NCBI RefSeq assembly: GCF_900461105.1
Contig: NZ_UFWZ01000001.1
Location: 3,043,109-3,107,108, forward strand
Length of the DNA stretch: 64,000 bases
DNA from: Clostridium putrefaciens
GTDB taxonomy: Bacteria > Bacillota > Clostridia > Clostridiales > Clostridiaceae
Reading direction: 5' to 3'
In this document: positions 28,681 to 39,379 of the stretch, in pieces
Layout: the number at the start of each line of letters is the position of its first letter
Position numbering within the stretch: the first letter of the stretch is position 1
Made by a program: the position numbers and the translations under genes
Notes under the pieces: generated by a model
Told to the model about the DNA's origin: nothing
The model's database searches: none
What the model saw: the letters and a program-made list of their open reading frames with translations, nothing else

Positions 28681-28720
28681 AATCACCCTTTAGTATATCT
28701 TATTTAACTAAAGGGTGATT
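28681..28720. terminator. Terminator downstream of the suf operon
   Basis: AATCACCCTTTAGT pairs with ACTAAAGGGTGATT around a 12-base AT-rich loop, flanked by T-rich sequence on the minus strand and by TTTATTA on the plus strand. It lies 17 bases beyond the sufU stop. Confidence 0.8.
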
Positions 28721-28736
28721 TATTACCTTATATCTT

Positions 28737-29151
28737 TTATTCATTTATAGATTCTTTAAGTGTATGCCAAGAAAGAACTGCACACTTAACCCTTGCTGGC
28801 ATATTAGAAATGTTTTTAAAGGCTATCGCATCTTCTAATTCTTCAAGTTCATTATCATCTTTTATATCCTTTTTTATCATAGATAAGAACATATCTACTA
28901 GCTTTAAAGCTTCTTCCTTTTTCTTGCCCTTAATTAAATCTATCATTATAGATGTAGATGCCTGAGATATAGCACAACCATGACCTGTAAACGCAGCATC
29001 TTTTATTATATCTCCATTAAATTTTAACTCTAGGGATATCTCATCACCACAACTTGGGTTATGTCCAAGTTCTACATGGTCTGGATTTTCTATATGTCTT
29101 TTATTTTCTTTATTTTGATTATGTTCTGATATAAGTTCTGTATATAATTCA

Positions 29152-29162
<11 letters not shown>
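28737..29162 (-). CDS. sufU: SufU, zinc-dependent sulfur acceptor / Fe-S assembly protein
   Basis: This 141-residue protein of the IscU/SufU fold has its three cysteines in NPSCGDE, GHGCAIS and RVKCAVL. The long insert between the second and third Cys is the Firmicute SufU type. It accepts persulfide sulfur from SufS by zinc-ligand exchange. Its start overlaps the sufS end by 11 bases. It is the last gene of the sufCBDSU operon. Confidence 0.93.
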
Positions 29163-30391
<1,229 letters not shown>

Positions 30392-30399
<8 letters not shown>

Positions 30400-31498
30400 T
30401 AATTAACCTTCCTTGAATCTTTTCTTCAATTTGTCTTCTTATATCTTCAACTGGAACCTCATCTATTATATGTTTAAAAGAGCCTTGAACTATTAAAAGT
30501 TTTGCTTCCTTTTCAGAAAACCCTCTACTCATAAGATAAAAGAGTTTATCTGAATCAACCTTGCCAGCACTAGCTGCATGAGCACCTTGAACATCATCTT
30601 CATCACATAAAAGTAAAGGTATGGCATAAGATTTTACTGTAGGATCTAGAAGTAATGCAATATCCTCTTCAGAACCTTTTGACCTAGATGATCCCTTTTT
30701 AAAATCTAAAGTTCCTCTAAATGTCTTCTTACCATTGTCTTTTAGGACTCCTCTTGTTTCTATGTTGCTATTTGTCCATCTACCAATATGATTCATCTTA
30801 TAGCTAAGATCTACTATCCTATCTTGATCTACTAGATATATAGACTTTAAATCTGATTTACTTGTATCTTCCTGAAGATCATTAACATAATTTGTTACAC
30901 TAACCTTACCTCCAAGTTCTACAGATACATAATTTATTTCAGCTCCATAACTTATAAATCCAACATTAGAATCAAAATGGTGTGACTTATCATTCATTGA
31001 TTGAACTTTTATAAGATTTACCTTTGATCCCTTTTTTGCATATATTTTGGTTATACCATTGTGAAGTGCCTGAACTTCTCCTTCAGTCTTGTACTCCATC
31101 ACCACGGTTATTTCACTATTTTCTTCTGCAACTATAATATTGTTATCTAGTACTGCAAAGTTATCTTCATCCATTATATATTCTATTCTAATTGGATCTT
31201 TATAAACTTCACTTTTAGGTGCATGAATGGAAACACCTGTATTTGAATACTTTTTAGCTATCTTTATTACTTCTTCTGATACTCCGTATTCTGTACCCTT
31301 TTCTTCGCTTTGATTAAAGTCCGATACTTCAACCTCATCTTTTATTAAAATGTTACCATGAGAAGAAGTTTTTAAAATCCTTTTATCATACCTTTTTATC
31401 TCTGGTATATTGAGTTCACTAAGATTTAATTCATTAACTTTAAGCCATCTCCAAGTTATAACTGGTAATCTATTCATTTCATTAACTTTCATTAACAT
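30392..31498 (-). CDS. sufD: SufD, Fe-S cluster assembly scaffold component
   Basis: This 368-residue protein has the SufBD beta-helix fold region and C-terminal motif (LLCDEDDVQGAHAASAGKVD; FYLMSRGFSEKEA). It combines with SufB and SufC in the scaffold complex. GGGGATGAG precedes the ATG at 31498; an ATG two codons later is also possible. It follows sufB by 11 bases. Homology to SufB is clear in the last 100 residues. Confidence 0.92.
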
Positions 31499-31509
31499 CT
31501 TCTCATCCC

Positions 31510-32916
31510 CTATCCTATAACCCCTTCTAATTCTAATTTTATAAGGTTATTCATTTCTACTGCATACTCTAGTGGTAATTCTTTTGCTATAGGTTCAACA
31601 AACCCTCTAACTATCATGGCCTTTGCCTCTTCTTCACTAAGACCTCTGCTCATTAGATAAAATATAGCCTCATCACTTATTCTACCAATCTTAGCCTCAT
31701 GTCCTAGATCTACTTCATCATTCATTATATCTATTACAGGTATAGTATCTGATGCCGATATATTATCTAACATCAAGGACTCACAAGATACTGTAGACTT
31801 AGAGTGATGAGCATTTTTTGTTACTTTTACTGCCCCTCTATATATAGCAATTCCTCCATCTTTTGATATAGACTTAGAATTTATATTAGAAGAAGTATAT
31901 GGTGCTGCGTGCACTACTTTACATCCAGTATCTAAGTGTTGATCTCTTCCAGCAAATGTTATGCCTGTAAATTCACATTTAGCTCTTTCACCTTTTAAAA
32001 CACTCATAGGATATAGCATAGATACTTTTGATCCAAAGGATCCAGATATCCATTCTATAGTACCATCTTTTTCTACTATGGCTCTTTTAGTATTTAAGTT
32101 ATACATATTCCTTGACCAATTTTCAATAGTACTATATCTAAGTGTAGCCCCTTCCTTTACAAAAAGTTCTACACACCCCGCATGAAGATTGTTAACAGAA
32201 TACTTTGGTGCGGAACAGCCTTCTATAAAATGAAGTTTTGCTCCCTTTTCAACTATTATTAATGTATGTTCAAATTGCCCTGCTCCAGGAGCATTAAGTC
32301 TAAAGTAAGATTGAAGTGGTATATCTACTTCAACTCCTTCTGGAACGTATACAAAGGATCCACCAGACCAGACAGCTCCATGAAGTGCTGCAAACTTATG
32401 ATCATTTGGAGGTACACATTTCATAAAGTACTCTCTAACTATATCTTCGTAGTCCTTAACTGCACTTTCCATATCCGTATATACTACACCTTGTTTTACA
32501 AGATCTTCTTTTATACTATGATATACAACCTCTGAGTCATATTGTGCTCCTACCCCAGCTAAAGATTCCTTTTCAGCAGCTGGTATTCCTAATAAGTCGA
32601 AGGTCTTTTTTATATCTTCTGGAATCTCACTCCAATCTGATTTCATATCTGTATCTGGCTTTATATAGGTAATAATATTATCTATATCTAAGCCGCTTAA
32701 ATCCGGACCCCAAGTAGGAACCTTTAATTGATTATAAATTTCTAAAGATCTTAGTCTAAAATCTGTCATCCATTGTGGCTCATTTTTTTCCTTTGACATA
32801 TCTTTTATAATATCTGATGTTAAACCACTTTTAGATTTATAGCTATATCTAACTTCGTTTTTAACATCATATATACCTCTATCTACATCTTCTACATAAG
32901 TTTTCTTTCTATCCAT
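31510..32916 (-). CDS. sufB: SufB, Fe-S cluster assembly scaffold
   Basis: This 468-residue scaffold protein has normal length for SufB. Landmarks are WSGGSFVYVPEGVEVDIPLQ, FIEGCSAPKYS, ENWSRNMYNLNTKRA and VDLGHEAKIGRISDEA. It receives sulfur and builds the cluster with SufC and SufD. It begins 16 bases after sufC in the same transcript. Confidence 0.96.
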   Translation of the reverse strand: MDRKKTYVEDVDRGIYDVKNEVRYSYKSKSGLTSDIIKDMSKEKNEPQWMTDFRLRSLEIYNQLKVPTWGPDLSGLDIDNIITYIKPDTDMKSDWSEIPEDIKKTFDLLGIPAAEKESLAGVGAQYDSEVVYHSIKEDLVKQGVVYTDMESAVKDYEDIVREYFMKCVPPNDHKFAALHGAVWSGGSFVYVPEGVEVDIPLQSYFRLNAPGAGQFEHTLIIVEKGAKLHFIEGCSAPKYSVNNLHAGCVELFVKEGATLRYSTIENWSRNMYNLNTKRAIVEKDGTIEWISGSFGSKVSMLYPMSVLKGERAKCEFTGITFAGRDQHLDTGCKVVHAAPYTSSNINSKSISKDGGIAIYRGAVKVTKNAHHSKSTVSCESLMLDNISASDTIPVIDIMNDEVDLGHEAKIGRISDEAIFYLMSRGLSEEEAKAMIVRGFVEPIAKELPLEYAVEMNNLIKLELEGVIG

Positions 32917-32932
32917 TTATTATCTCACCATC

Positions 32933-33694
32933 CTACACAACTACATGGTCTTTATAAGATTCATAACCATTAGTTTCTATATCTCTAGCTAAGCTCATAT
33001 CTCCAGTTTTTACTATCTTTCCATTAACTAAAATGTGAACAAAATCTGGATTTAAATAATCGAGTATCTTATTATGATGAGTTATAACTATTATTGACCT
33101 ATCCTCACTTTTAAGATTATTTACTCCCTCTGCTACTACCTTTATAGCATCAACATCAAGGCCAGAATCTGTTTCATCTAATATTGCAAGTTTAGGCTCT
33201 AAAATTGACATTTGAAGTATCTCATTTTTCTTCTTTTCACCACCAGAGAATCCTACATTTAGGTATCTGCTAGCATAATCTTCTCCAATTTCTAAAAGTT
33301 CCATCTTTTCTTTAAGTGCTTTTCTAAAACTCATCATCTTTAACGGTGCTCCTGTTATAGCAGCCTTAGATGTTCTTAGAAAGTTTTGTACAGTAACTCC
33401 AGGTATCTCTTCTGGATGCTGAAAGGATAAAAACAAGCCCTTTTTAGCTCTTTCATTTGTCTTTAGATCATTTATATTTTCCCCGTCTAATATTATATCT
33501 CCCTTTGTCACAGTATATTTAGGGTGGTTCATCAAAGTATATGCAAGCGTCGATTTCCCTGCACCATTTGGTCCCATAATAACGTGAACTTCTCCTTTAT
33601 TTACAGTTAGGTTAACACCCTTTAATATCTCTTTATCATCCACTGAAGCATGAAGGTCTTTTATATCCAAAAGTCTTTCTGTCACTATTTTCAT
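32933..33694 (-). CDS. sufC: SufC, ABC-type ATPase of the Fe-S assembly complex
   Basis: This 253-residue ATPase has Walker A MGPNGAGKSTLA, a signature in NVGFSGGEKKKNEI (the SufC variant) and LAILDETDSGLDVDA. It powers the SufBCD scaffold and is not a transporter. It is the first gene of the operon. ATG 33694 follows AAGGAG, and a strong promoter lies about 70 bases upstream. Confidence 0.96.
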   Translation of the reverse strand: MKIVTERLLDIKDLHASVDDKEILKGVNLTVNKGEVHVIMGPNGAGKSTLAYTLMNHPKYTVTKGDIILDGENINDLKTNERAKKGLFLSFQHPEEIPGVTVQNFLRTSKAAITGAPLKMMSFRKALKEKMELLEIGEDYASRYLNVGFSGGEKKKNEILQMSILEPKLAILDETDSGLDVDAIKVVAEGVNNLKSEDRSIIVITHHNKILDYLNPDFVHILVNGKIVKTGDMSLARDIETNGYESYKDHVVV

Positions 33695-33759
33695 CTCCTT
33701 ATTAACATTCTAAATATCATAAGTTAATCCAGTAAGTTACTATGATATTATATGTTTAT

Positions 33760-33792
33760 ATCATACTACTTTGGTCGGGATTAGTCAAAGTA
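33760..33792 (-). promoter_or_regulatory. suf promoter overlapped by a perfect 7-bp inverted repeat
   Basis: On the minus strand TTGACT (33788-33783) and TATGAT (33765-33760) are separated by exactly 17 bases, a near-consensus sigma-A promoter for sufC. TACTTTG (33767-33773) and its complement CAAAGTA (33786-33792) flank the spacer, so a dimeric repressor bound there would cover the promoter. An IscR/SufR-like Rrf2 regulator is the natural candidate, but the site does not fully match a consensus I can recall. Confidence 0.65.
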
Positions 33793-33849
33793 ATTTTCCC
33801 TTATATATGTTAAATATATTACATGCTTTTCTTTATATAAATTAAAATA

Positions 33850-33886
33850 AAGACCCATCAATAACCTTATAGTATACATGGGTCTT
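33850..33886. terminator. Terminator at the 3' end of the DUF2809 gene
   Basis: AAGACCCAT pairs with ATGGGTCTT across a 19-base loop and overlaps the stop codon of the minus-strand gene. A short run of T on the minus strand follows. Moderate strength. Confidence 0.5.
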
Positions 33887-34277
33887 ATTTAGTTATAATA
33901 AGACCTTTTTCAATTAAAACCCCTATTATAATTCCAAGACTATAACAAATTAGATCGCTCCACAAAAACCCAAAGCCTAAAATTAGTCCGCCTATTACAG
34001 TTGATCTTATGCTATCTATAAAAGCCGAGTGATATAACTGACTAAATTCTATAAAAAAGCAAAATATTAAGGAAGAGATAGCAACAATATCAGTATTTAA
34101 GTTATTACATAAAAACCCAATTACCAAAAATATCATCAATCCCCAAAGAGTATCCCCTAAATAGCTAGCAATAAATCTTGGAAGTATATATCCAAATTTT
34201 CTTGAACCTATACCAAGTAAAACTACAATTATAATTAAGATTCCATAGTTAACTCTATTACGCTTATTCATTTTCAT
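33885..34277 (-). CDS. DUF2809 family membrane protein
   Basis: This 130-residue protein has four or five hydrophobic segments. It carries the family's recognisable features: a YLGDTLWGLM segment near residue 40, IEFSQLYH near residue 78 and GFLWSDLICY near residue 103. DUF2809 proteins are small VanZ-like membrane proteins of unknown function. The ATG at 34277 lacks a strong ribosome site; an ATG two codons later is an alternative. It stands alone between the suf promoter and the met riboswitch. Confidence 0.75.
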   Translation of the reverse strand: MKMNKRNRVNYGILIIIVVLLGIGSRKFGYILPRFIASYLGDTLWGLMIFLVIGFLCNNLNTDIVAISSLIFCFFIEFSQLYHSAFIDSIRSTVIGGLILGFGFLWSDLICYSLGIIIGVLIEKGLIITK

Positions 34278-34508
34278 ATTTAAATATCCCCTTATTTTAT
34301 ACTATATATTGTTCATATTAACATATACTTTTAAATATCTAATCTTCTTTCTTATAGAAACTATCTTAACTAACGTGTCAAAAGTATCTTTTAGAAAAAC
34401 AGATGAAAATATAAAAAAACGTAGAATTGGAATATTAATTTCCTCTACGTCTTTCTAATATATTTATAACTTACTTTATCATTAAAATCATATAAACTAA
34501 TTATATCA

Positions 34509-34646
34509 TCACTCCTGAGGCATACTTAATTCTTCTATAAATTTTATTAGTTTATCTAGGTTATCTGTTTCATATCGCTTTTCATTTTACTTTCTGTAAT
34601 TATATCTATTCAACAATGAGCCATCGGATAAATCAATCAATACTTT
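34509..34646 (-). pseudogene. Possible decayed small gene in the gap before the SAM riboswitch
   Basis: One minus-strand frame reads VLIDLSDGSLLNRYNYRK, a TAA at 34587-34589, then NEKRYETDNLDKLIKF and EELSMPQE to a stop at 34509-34511. The charged, helical second half looks protein-like. I do not recognise it and it could be chance. The rest of 34278-34725 shows only an AT-rich spacer and one weak hairpin (ACGTAGA/TCTACGT near 34419-34451). Confidence 0.2.
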
Positions 34647-34725
34647 TTAAAACTATTTTATAAATTTCCTTGACTATGTAACTCGTAGGATATATAATTA
34701 ATTTTAAAATTTAATAGATTTTAAT

Positions 34726-34890
34726 ATCTTATCGCGAGCGGCGGAGGGACTGGCCCTTTGATGCCCAGCAACCAGTATTCATAATCTAAATTATGAATAA
34801 CAAGGTGCTAAATCCTGCAGTTTAATTACTGAGAGATAAGAGAATGAGCGTGGTTTCAGATGCCAGAGTTTATTCTCTGGTATTTTTTTA
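34726..34890 (+). ncRNA. SAM-I (S-box) riboswitch with terminator, upstream of metNIQ
   Basis: The sequence shows the S-box core in order: CTTATCGCGAGCGGCGGAGG, GACTGGCCC, GATGCCCAGCAACC, a variable P3 arm (ATTCATAAT/ATTATGAAT), AAGGTGCTAAATCCTGCAG and GAGAGATAAG, which closes P1 with ATCTTATC. An intrinsic terminator follows (ATGCCAGAG/CTCTGGTAT at 34860-34883, then TTTTTT). Bound S-adenosylmethionine should therefore switch off the methionine transporter downstream. The class assignment is firm; the switching mode follows from the family. Confidence 0.97.
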
Positions 34891-34917
34891 TATATAAATA
34901 TAGATGGGGTGGTAATT

Positions 34918-35880
34918 TTGATTGAAATAACAAATTTAAAAAAGTCTTATGAAGGATTAGTTGTACTAGAAGACATAAACTTATCCATAAAAAAGGGCGA
35001 TATATTTGGAATAATAGGTTATAGCGGTGCTGGAAAATCAACACTATTAAGGTGTATAAATGGCCTTGAAAGCTATGAATCTGGAAGTATTAAGGTAGAT
35101 GATAAATATATAGAAACGCTAAATTATAAAGACCTTAGAATTGCTAGAAAAGACTTAGGTATGATATTCCAAAACTTTAATCTATTAAGCAGAAAGACAG
35201 TTTATGAAAATATAGCACTTCCTTTAGAAACTTGGGGCTATAGCAAAGATTTAATAAATAAAAGAGTCTATGAATTATTAGATCTAGTTTCATTAACTAA
35301 TAAAGCTCACGTTAAACCCTCTAAGTTAAGTGGTGGTCAAAAACAAAGAATAGCTATAGCAAGAGCCCTTGCATTAGAGCCTAAAATACTTCTTTGTGAT
35401 GAGGCTACTTCAGCTTTAGACCCTAAAACTACAAAAGATATCTTATCCCTACTAAACAAATTAAATAAGGATCTTGGTATAACCATAGCTATAGTGACTC
35501 ACCAAATGGAGGTTATAAAAGAAATTTGCAATAGTGTTGCGCTTATTGATAGTGGAAAGCTTTTATATAACGGAAGTGTAGAAGATCTATTTTTAAAACC
35601 TGATAGTAGCTTAAATACCTTTATTGGTGATGAGGATTTGCCTATAAAACTTCAAGGTATAAATATTAAGCTGTTTTTCCCAAAAGAATCTAGTAGTAAG
35701 TCCATTATAACTTCTATGGCTAGAGATTTAGATAAAGATTTTTCTATAATTGAAGGTAAGGTTGAAAGATTTAGAGACTCACTTCTTGGAACCCTTACTA
35801 TTAATATAAACGATGATGATAAAGATATAATACTAAAATATCTAGACAAAAATAATATATCCTGGGAGGTGAGAAATTGA
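34918..35880 (+). CDS. metN: Methionine ABC transporter ATPase MetN
   Basis: This ATPase of about 320 residues has Walker A GYSGAGKSTLLR, signature LSGGQKQR and Walker B ILLCDEATSALD. It also has the C-terminal NIL ligand-sensing domain (about residues 240-320) that marks MetN. A TTG at 34918 after GGGGTGG is the best start, giving MIEITNLKKSYE; a GTG at 34909 would overlap that ribosome site. The gene lies directly behind the SAM riboswitch, and its stop overlaps the metI start. Confidence 0.94.
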   Translation: MIEITNLKKSYEGLVVLEDINLSIKKGDIFGIIGYSGAGKSTLLRCINGLESYESGSIKVDDKYIETLNYKDLRIARKDLGMIFQNFNLLSRKTVYENIALPLETWGYSKDLINKRVYELLDLVSLTNKAHVKPSKLSGGQKQRIAIARALALEPKILLCDEATSALDPKTTKDILSLLNKLNKDLGITIAIVTHQMEVIKEICNSVALIDSGKLLYNGSVEDLFLKPDSSLNTFIGDEDLPIKLQGINIKLFFPKESSSKSIITSMARDLDKDFSIIEGKVERFRDSLLGTLTININDDDKDIILKYLDKNNISWEVRN

Positions 35881-36521
35881 TGATTCAAAACATTATACTA
35901 CCTGCGCTTTTAGACACCTTATATATGGTGATGTCTTCTACAATCCTTGCTGTAACTTTAGGATTTATCCTAGCTATAATACTGGTTGTCACATCACCTA
36001 AAGGGTTAAAACCAAATAAATTACTTTATAGCATTTTAGATTTTATTATAAATATCTTAAGATCTATGCCATTTTTAATATTAATGATATCTATAGCACC
36101 CTTCACTAAATTTATAGTGGGAAAAAGTATTGGTACAAATGCTGCTATAGTCCCACTAACCATCGGTGCAATGCCCTTTGCTGCAAGGGTTATTGAATCT
36201 TCTTTAAACGAAGTAGATTATGGAATAATTGAAGCTGCAAAATCTTTTGGCTCCAGCAATATGCAAATTATATTTAAGGTCATGGTAAAAGAAGCTTTAC
36301 CTTCCATCGTATCTGGTATAACACTTACGGTTATTAATGTTATAGGATACTCAGCTATGGCTGGTTCCATTGGCGCTGGTGGCCTTGGCGATGTAGCCGT
36401 ACGATATGGCTACCACAGATTTAAAGCTTCCGTGATGGTTATAACTGTAATCATTTTAATAATATTAGTTCAATTAATCCAAGCACTTGGAAACATATTA
36501 TATAAAAGATTAATTACATAG
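35880..36521 (+). CDS. metI: Methionine ABC transporter permease MetI
   Basis: This permease of about 213 residues has five hydrophobic segments and the coupling-helix EAA loop in IEAAKSFGSSNMQII (near residue 120). ATG 35880 overlaps the metN stop (TGATG), with GGGAGGTGAG upstream. The C-terminal GAGGLGDVAVRYGYHRF segment is typical of MetI. Confidence 0.95.
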   Translation: MIQNIILPALLDTLYMVMSSTILAVTLGFILAIILVVTSPKGLKPNKLLYSILDFIINILRSMPFLILMISIAPFTKFIVGKSIGTNAAIVPLTIGAMPFAARVIESSLNEVDYGIIEAAKSFGSSNMQIIFKVMVKEALPSIVSGITLTVINVIGYSAMAGSIGAGGLGDVAVRYGYHRFKASVMVITVIILIILVQLIQALGNILYKRLIT

Positions 36522-36533
36522 GAGGAATATACA

Positions 36534-37334
36534 ATGAAAAAGCTAACCATTTTATTAACTTCATTATTATTAGTACCTTCAATATTCATAGGTTGTTCAA
36601 GCAATTCTAAACAAAGTAATAAGAACACCATAAAGGTTGGTGCAAGCCCTGTACCTCATAGTGAAATATTAGAAGAAGCTAAAATACTACTTGAAAAAGA
36701 AGGTTATAATTTAAAGATAGTAGAATTTACAGATTATGTTACCCCAAATACAGCACTTGCAGAAAAAGAAATAGATGCAAACTTCTTTCAACACTCTGCA
36801 TACCTTGAAAAGTTTAATAAAGAAAGAGGTACTGATTTAACCTTTACATCAAAAATCCATCTTGAACCTCTTGGCATATACTCTAAAAAAATAAAAGATA
36901 TATCTCTCATAAAAGATGGTGCGGATATAGCTATTCCAAATGATCCAACTAATAGTTCAAGAGCTTTAAAGTTACTTGAGTCTAAATCATTAATAAAAAT
37001 AAAGGATGTAGAGCTTGCTACTATAAATGATATAATAGAAAATCCAAAAAATTTAAAATTACAGGAATTAGAAGCCCCTCAATTACCAAGGGTTCTTGAT
37101 GATGTTACTATTGCTGTAATAAACACAAATTATGCTCTTGAGGCAAACCTTAATCCACTAACCGATGCCTTAGCTATTGAATCTAAAGAATCTCCTTATG
37201 CTAACATTTTAGCAGTAAGAGAAGACAATAAAGATTCTGAAGCTATAAAAGCCCTAAGTAAGGTACTAACTTCACCTGAAATAAAAAGGTTTATAGAAGA
37301 TAAATATAAAGGGTCTATAATTCCTACATTCTAG
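36534..37334 (+). CDS. metQ: Methionine-binding lipoprotein MetQ
   Basis: This 266-residue NlpA-family substrate-binding protein has a lipoprotein signal ending SIFIGC, with Cys21 as the lipidated residue. The mature part has the family segments VGASPVPHSEILE and EIDANFFQHSAYLE. It delivers methionine to MetNI at the outer face of the membrane. It follows metI by 12 bases with AGGAGG. Confidence 0.95.
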   Translation: MKKLTILLTSLLLVPSIFIGCSSNSKQSNKNTIKVGASPVPHSEILEEAKILLEKEGYNLKIVEFTDYVTPNTALAEKEIDANFFQHSAYLEKFNKERGTDLTFTSKIHLEPLGIYSKKIKDISLIKDGADIAIPNDPTNSSRALKLLESKSLIKIKDVELATINDIIENPKNLKLQELEAPQLPRVLDDVTIAVINTNYALEANLNPLTDALAIESKESPYANILAVREDNKDSEAIKALSKVLTSPEIKRFIEDKYKGSIIPTF

Positions 37335-37374
37335 ATAACCTGATTTATAGAATTAAACTGGAGGTGTAAAACTT

Positions 37375-37560
37375 ATGAAAAAAGATGTATTATTGATTAA
37401 ACTTATAAGCTCAATATTGTATTTAATTCTTTCTATAATTTTATTTACTGTTTTTATTTTATATAAAAAAAATTATAATTTAATAATTCTATACTGTGGA
37501 TTTATAGTATTAGGGTCTTATTTTACTTATAAATACTCTAAACTTTTAAAAGATAGATAA
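37375..37560 (+). CDS. Small two-helix membrane protein after metQ
   Basis: This 61-residue protein has two hydrophobic helices (about residues 7-28 and 34-50) and a lysine-rich end (YSKLLKDR). The ATG at 37375 has GGAGGTG at a normal distance, and it lies 40 bases after metQ in the same direction, so it is probably the last gene of the met unit. I do not recognise the family. A strong terminator follows. Confidence 0.6.
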   Translation: MKKDVLLIKLISSILYLILSIILFTVFILYKKNYNLIILYCGFIVLGSYFTYKYSKLLKDR

Positions 37561-37623
37561 TTATACTAATAACATAAATAACCTTTCTAAAACTAATATA
37601 TCTTCTAAATATTAATATAAAAT

Positions 37624-37651
37624 TAAAGGAGGGAATATTCCCTCCTTTAAT
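37624..37651. terminator. Terminator after the met operon
   Basis: TTAAAGGAGGGAAT and ATTCCCTCCTTTAA form a perfect 14-bp inverted repeat, followed by T-rich sequence. It serves the plus-strand met genes and possibly the minus-strand remnant opposite. Confidence 0.85.
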
Positions 37652-37653
37652 TT

Positions 37654-37842
37654 TAAAAAGTCTTAAATCCATCTCCTAATGTCTCAAAAACATCTGTTAC
37701 ACTAACAAAGGCCTTTGGATCAGTTGTCTTTATAAAATTCTTTATTTTAATAAATTCTCTATTATCCACTATAGTACAAACAACTTGCATATCGCTATTT
37801 GAATAACTTCCCCTTGCATAATATGTATTAAAGTAAATGTTT
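37654..37842 (-). pseudogene. YitT-family (DUF2179) C-terminal remnant
   Basis: A minus-strand frame without a start codon reads INIYFNTYYARGSYSN, DMQVVCTIVDNREFIKIKNF and DPKAFVSVTDVFETLGDGFK to a TAA. This is the DUF2179 sensor domain found at the end of YitT membrane proteins. The whole transmembrane part is missing and the frame is closed just upstream, so this is a deletion scar. Confidence 0.75.
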
Positions 37843-37952
37843 ATTTAATATAACCATTGAAAAGTTGAATATTAAATCAATATTTTATTACATTATGATT
37901 ATAAACCAGGTTTAATTAAAATTGCTTTATTATTATAAGTTGTAATAATAAA

Positions 37953-37974
37953 AAAGCGAGGACACCCTCGCCTT
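37953..37974 (-). terminator. Terminator of dnaB
   Basis: GCGAGG pairs with CCTCGC around ACAC, four bases after the dnaB stop. On the minus strand the stem is followed by a run of T (AAAAAA at 37949-37955 on the plus strand). Confidence 0.85.
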
Positions 37975-37977
37975 TAG

Positions 37978-39312
37978 TTATTCTTGATGTATTATATCTA
38001 ATCTTCCAAACTTACTGTATTGTCCAAGCCACGCTAATTTAACCGTTCCAACTGGACCATTTCTCTGCTTAGATATTATGCATTCTGCAATATTCTTTTC
38101 TTCTGTTTCCTTATTATAGTATTCATCTCTATAAAGAAACATAACAATATCAGCATCCTGCTCTATAGAACCTGACTCTCTAAGGTCTGAGAGCATTGGT
38201 CTATGATCCGCTCTTTGCTCTGGAGCACGAGACAACTGAGAAAGTGCTATTATAGGACACTTCATCTCTTTTGCTAATGCCTTTATAGACCTTGATATTT
38301 CTGAAACTTCTTGCTGTCTACTTTCACTTCCTGATCCAGCCATAAGCTGTAAATAGTCTATAACTATCATATCTATTCCATGTTCTATCTTTATTCGTCT
38401 ACATTTAGATCTCATTTCCATTACAGTTATACCTGGTGTATCATCTATATATATCTTAGATGCAGCTAATGGACCTGAAGCCCTAGCTATGTTTTCCCAG
38501 TCTTGATCTTCAAGATTTCCTGTCCTAAGTTTTAGCATATCTACATTAGCTTCAGCACATAAAAGCTTATAGCCTAACTGCTCTTTAGACATTTCAAGGG
38601 AAAATATAACAACGCTTTTATTTGCTCTTAATGAAGCATATTGAGCTATATTTAATGCAAATGTTGTTTTACCCATAGAAGGTCTAGCTGCAACAAGAAC
38701 CATATCACCACTTTGAAATCCCGAGGTTTTACTATCTAATTCAGGAAATCCTGTAGGTACTCCTGTGATATCTCCCTTATTGTTAAATAGCCTTTCTATT
38801 TCTAGAAATCCTCTTTCTAAAACTGAGCTTATAGATTCAAAATCACTAGTAGTTCTTTTTTCTGCTATATCAAATATCTTTTTCTCTGCAAAGTCTAGTA
38901 CCTCTTCTACATTATCTTGTTTATTGTAGCTATTTTCTATAATTTCTGTAGAAGACCTTATTAGCTTTCTTAACATAGACTTATCTTCTACAATCTTTAT
39001 ATAAGATTGTAGATTAGCAGTAGAAGGAACAGAATTACTTATTTGTGCTATGTATGTTATACCTCCAGAGTTTTCAAGCTTTTCTATAGACCTTAAGTGT
39101 TCTATTAAGGTTATCATATCTACTGGTGCATCCTTTTGATAAAGCTCTAATATAGCTTGAAATATAACCTTATGCGCATCCCTATAAAAATCCTCACTTC
39201 TAAGAACTTCTACTGCTTGAGCTATGGATGTTTTATCTATTATCATTGATCCTAAAACTGATTGCTCCGCTTCCGTATTTTGAGGTAAGCTTTTCATTAT
39301 GGGTCCTTCCAT
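37978..39312 (-). CDS. dnaB: Replicative DNA helicase DnaB
   Basis: This 444-residue helicase has the N-terminal domain (PQNTEAEQSVLGSMI) and a RecA-like domain with Walker A ARPSMGKTTFALN near residue 207, Walker B MIVIDYLQLM and the DLRESGSIEQDAD motif. It unwinds DNA at the fork. ATG 39312 has AGGAGGG upstream; an ATG five codons later is an alternative. It is the last gene of the minus-strand run that begins at gdpP. Confidence 0.97.
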   Translation of the reverse strand: MEGPIMKSLPQNTEAEQSVLGSMIIDKTSIAQAVEVLRSEDFYRDAHKVIFQAILELYQKDAPVDMITLIEHLRSIEKLENSGGITYIAQISNSVPSTANLQSYIKIVEDKSMLRKLIRSSTEIIENSYNKQDNVEEVLDFAEKKIFDIAEKRTTSDFESISSVLERGFLEIERLFNNKGDITGVPTGFPELDSKTSGFQSGDMVLVAARPSMGKTTFALNIAQYASLRANKSVVIFSLEMSKEQLGYKLLCAEANVDMLKLRTGNLEDQDWENIARASGPLAASKIYIDDTPGITVMEMRSKCRRIKIEHGIDMIVIDYLQLMAGSGSESRQQEVSEISRSIKALAKEMKCPIIALSQLSRAPEQRADHRPMLSDLRESGSIEQDADIVMFLYRDEYYNKETEEKNIAECIISKQRNGPVGTVKLAWLGQYSKFGRLDIIHQE

Positions 39313-39379
39313 CCATATCCCTCCTGTTTAAAATGTAATATAGACTCCATCTTCAGTAAAGAGGAGCCTTATTACTCTA

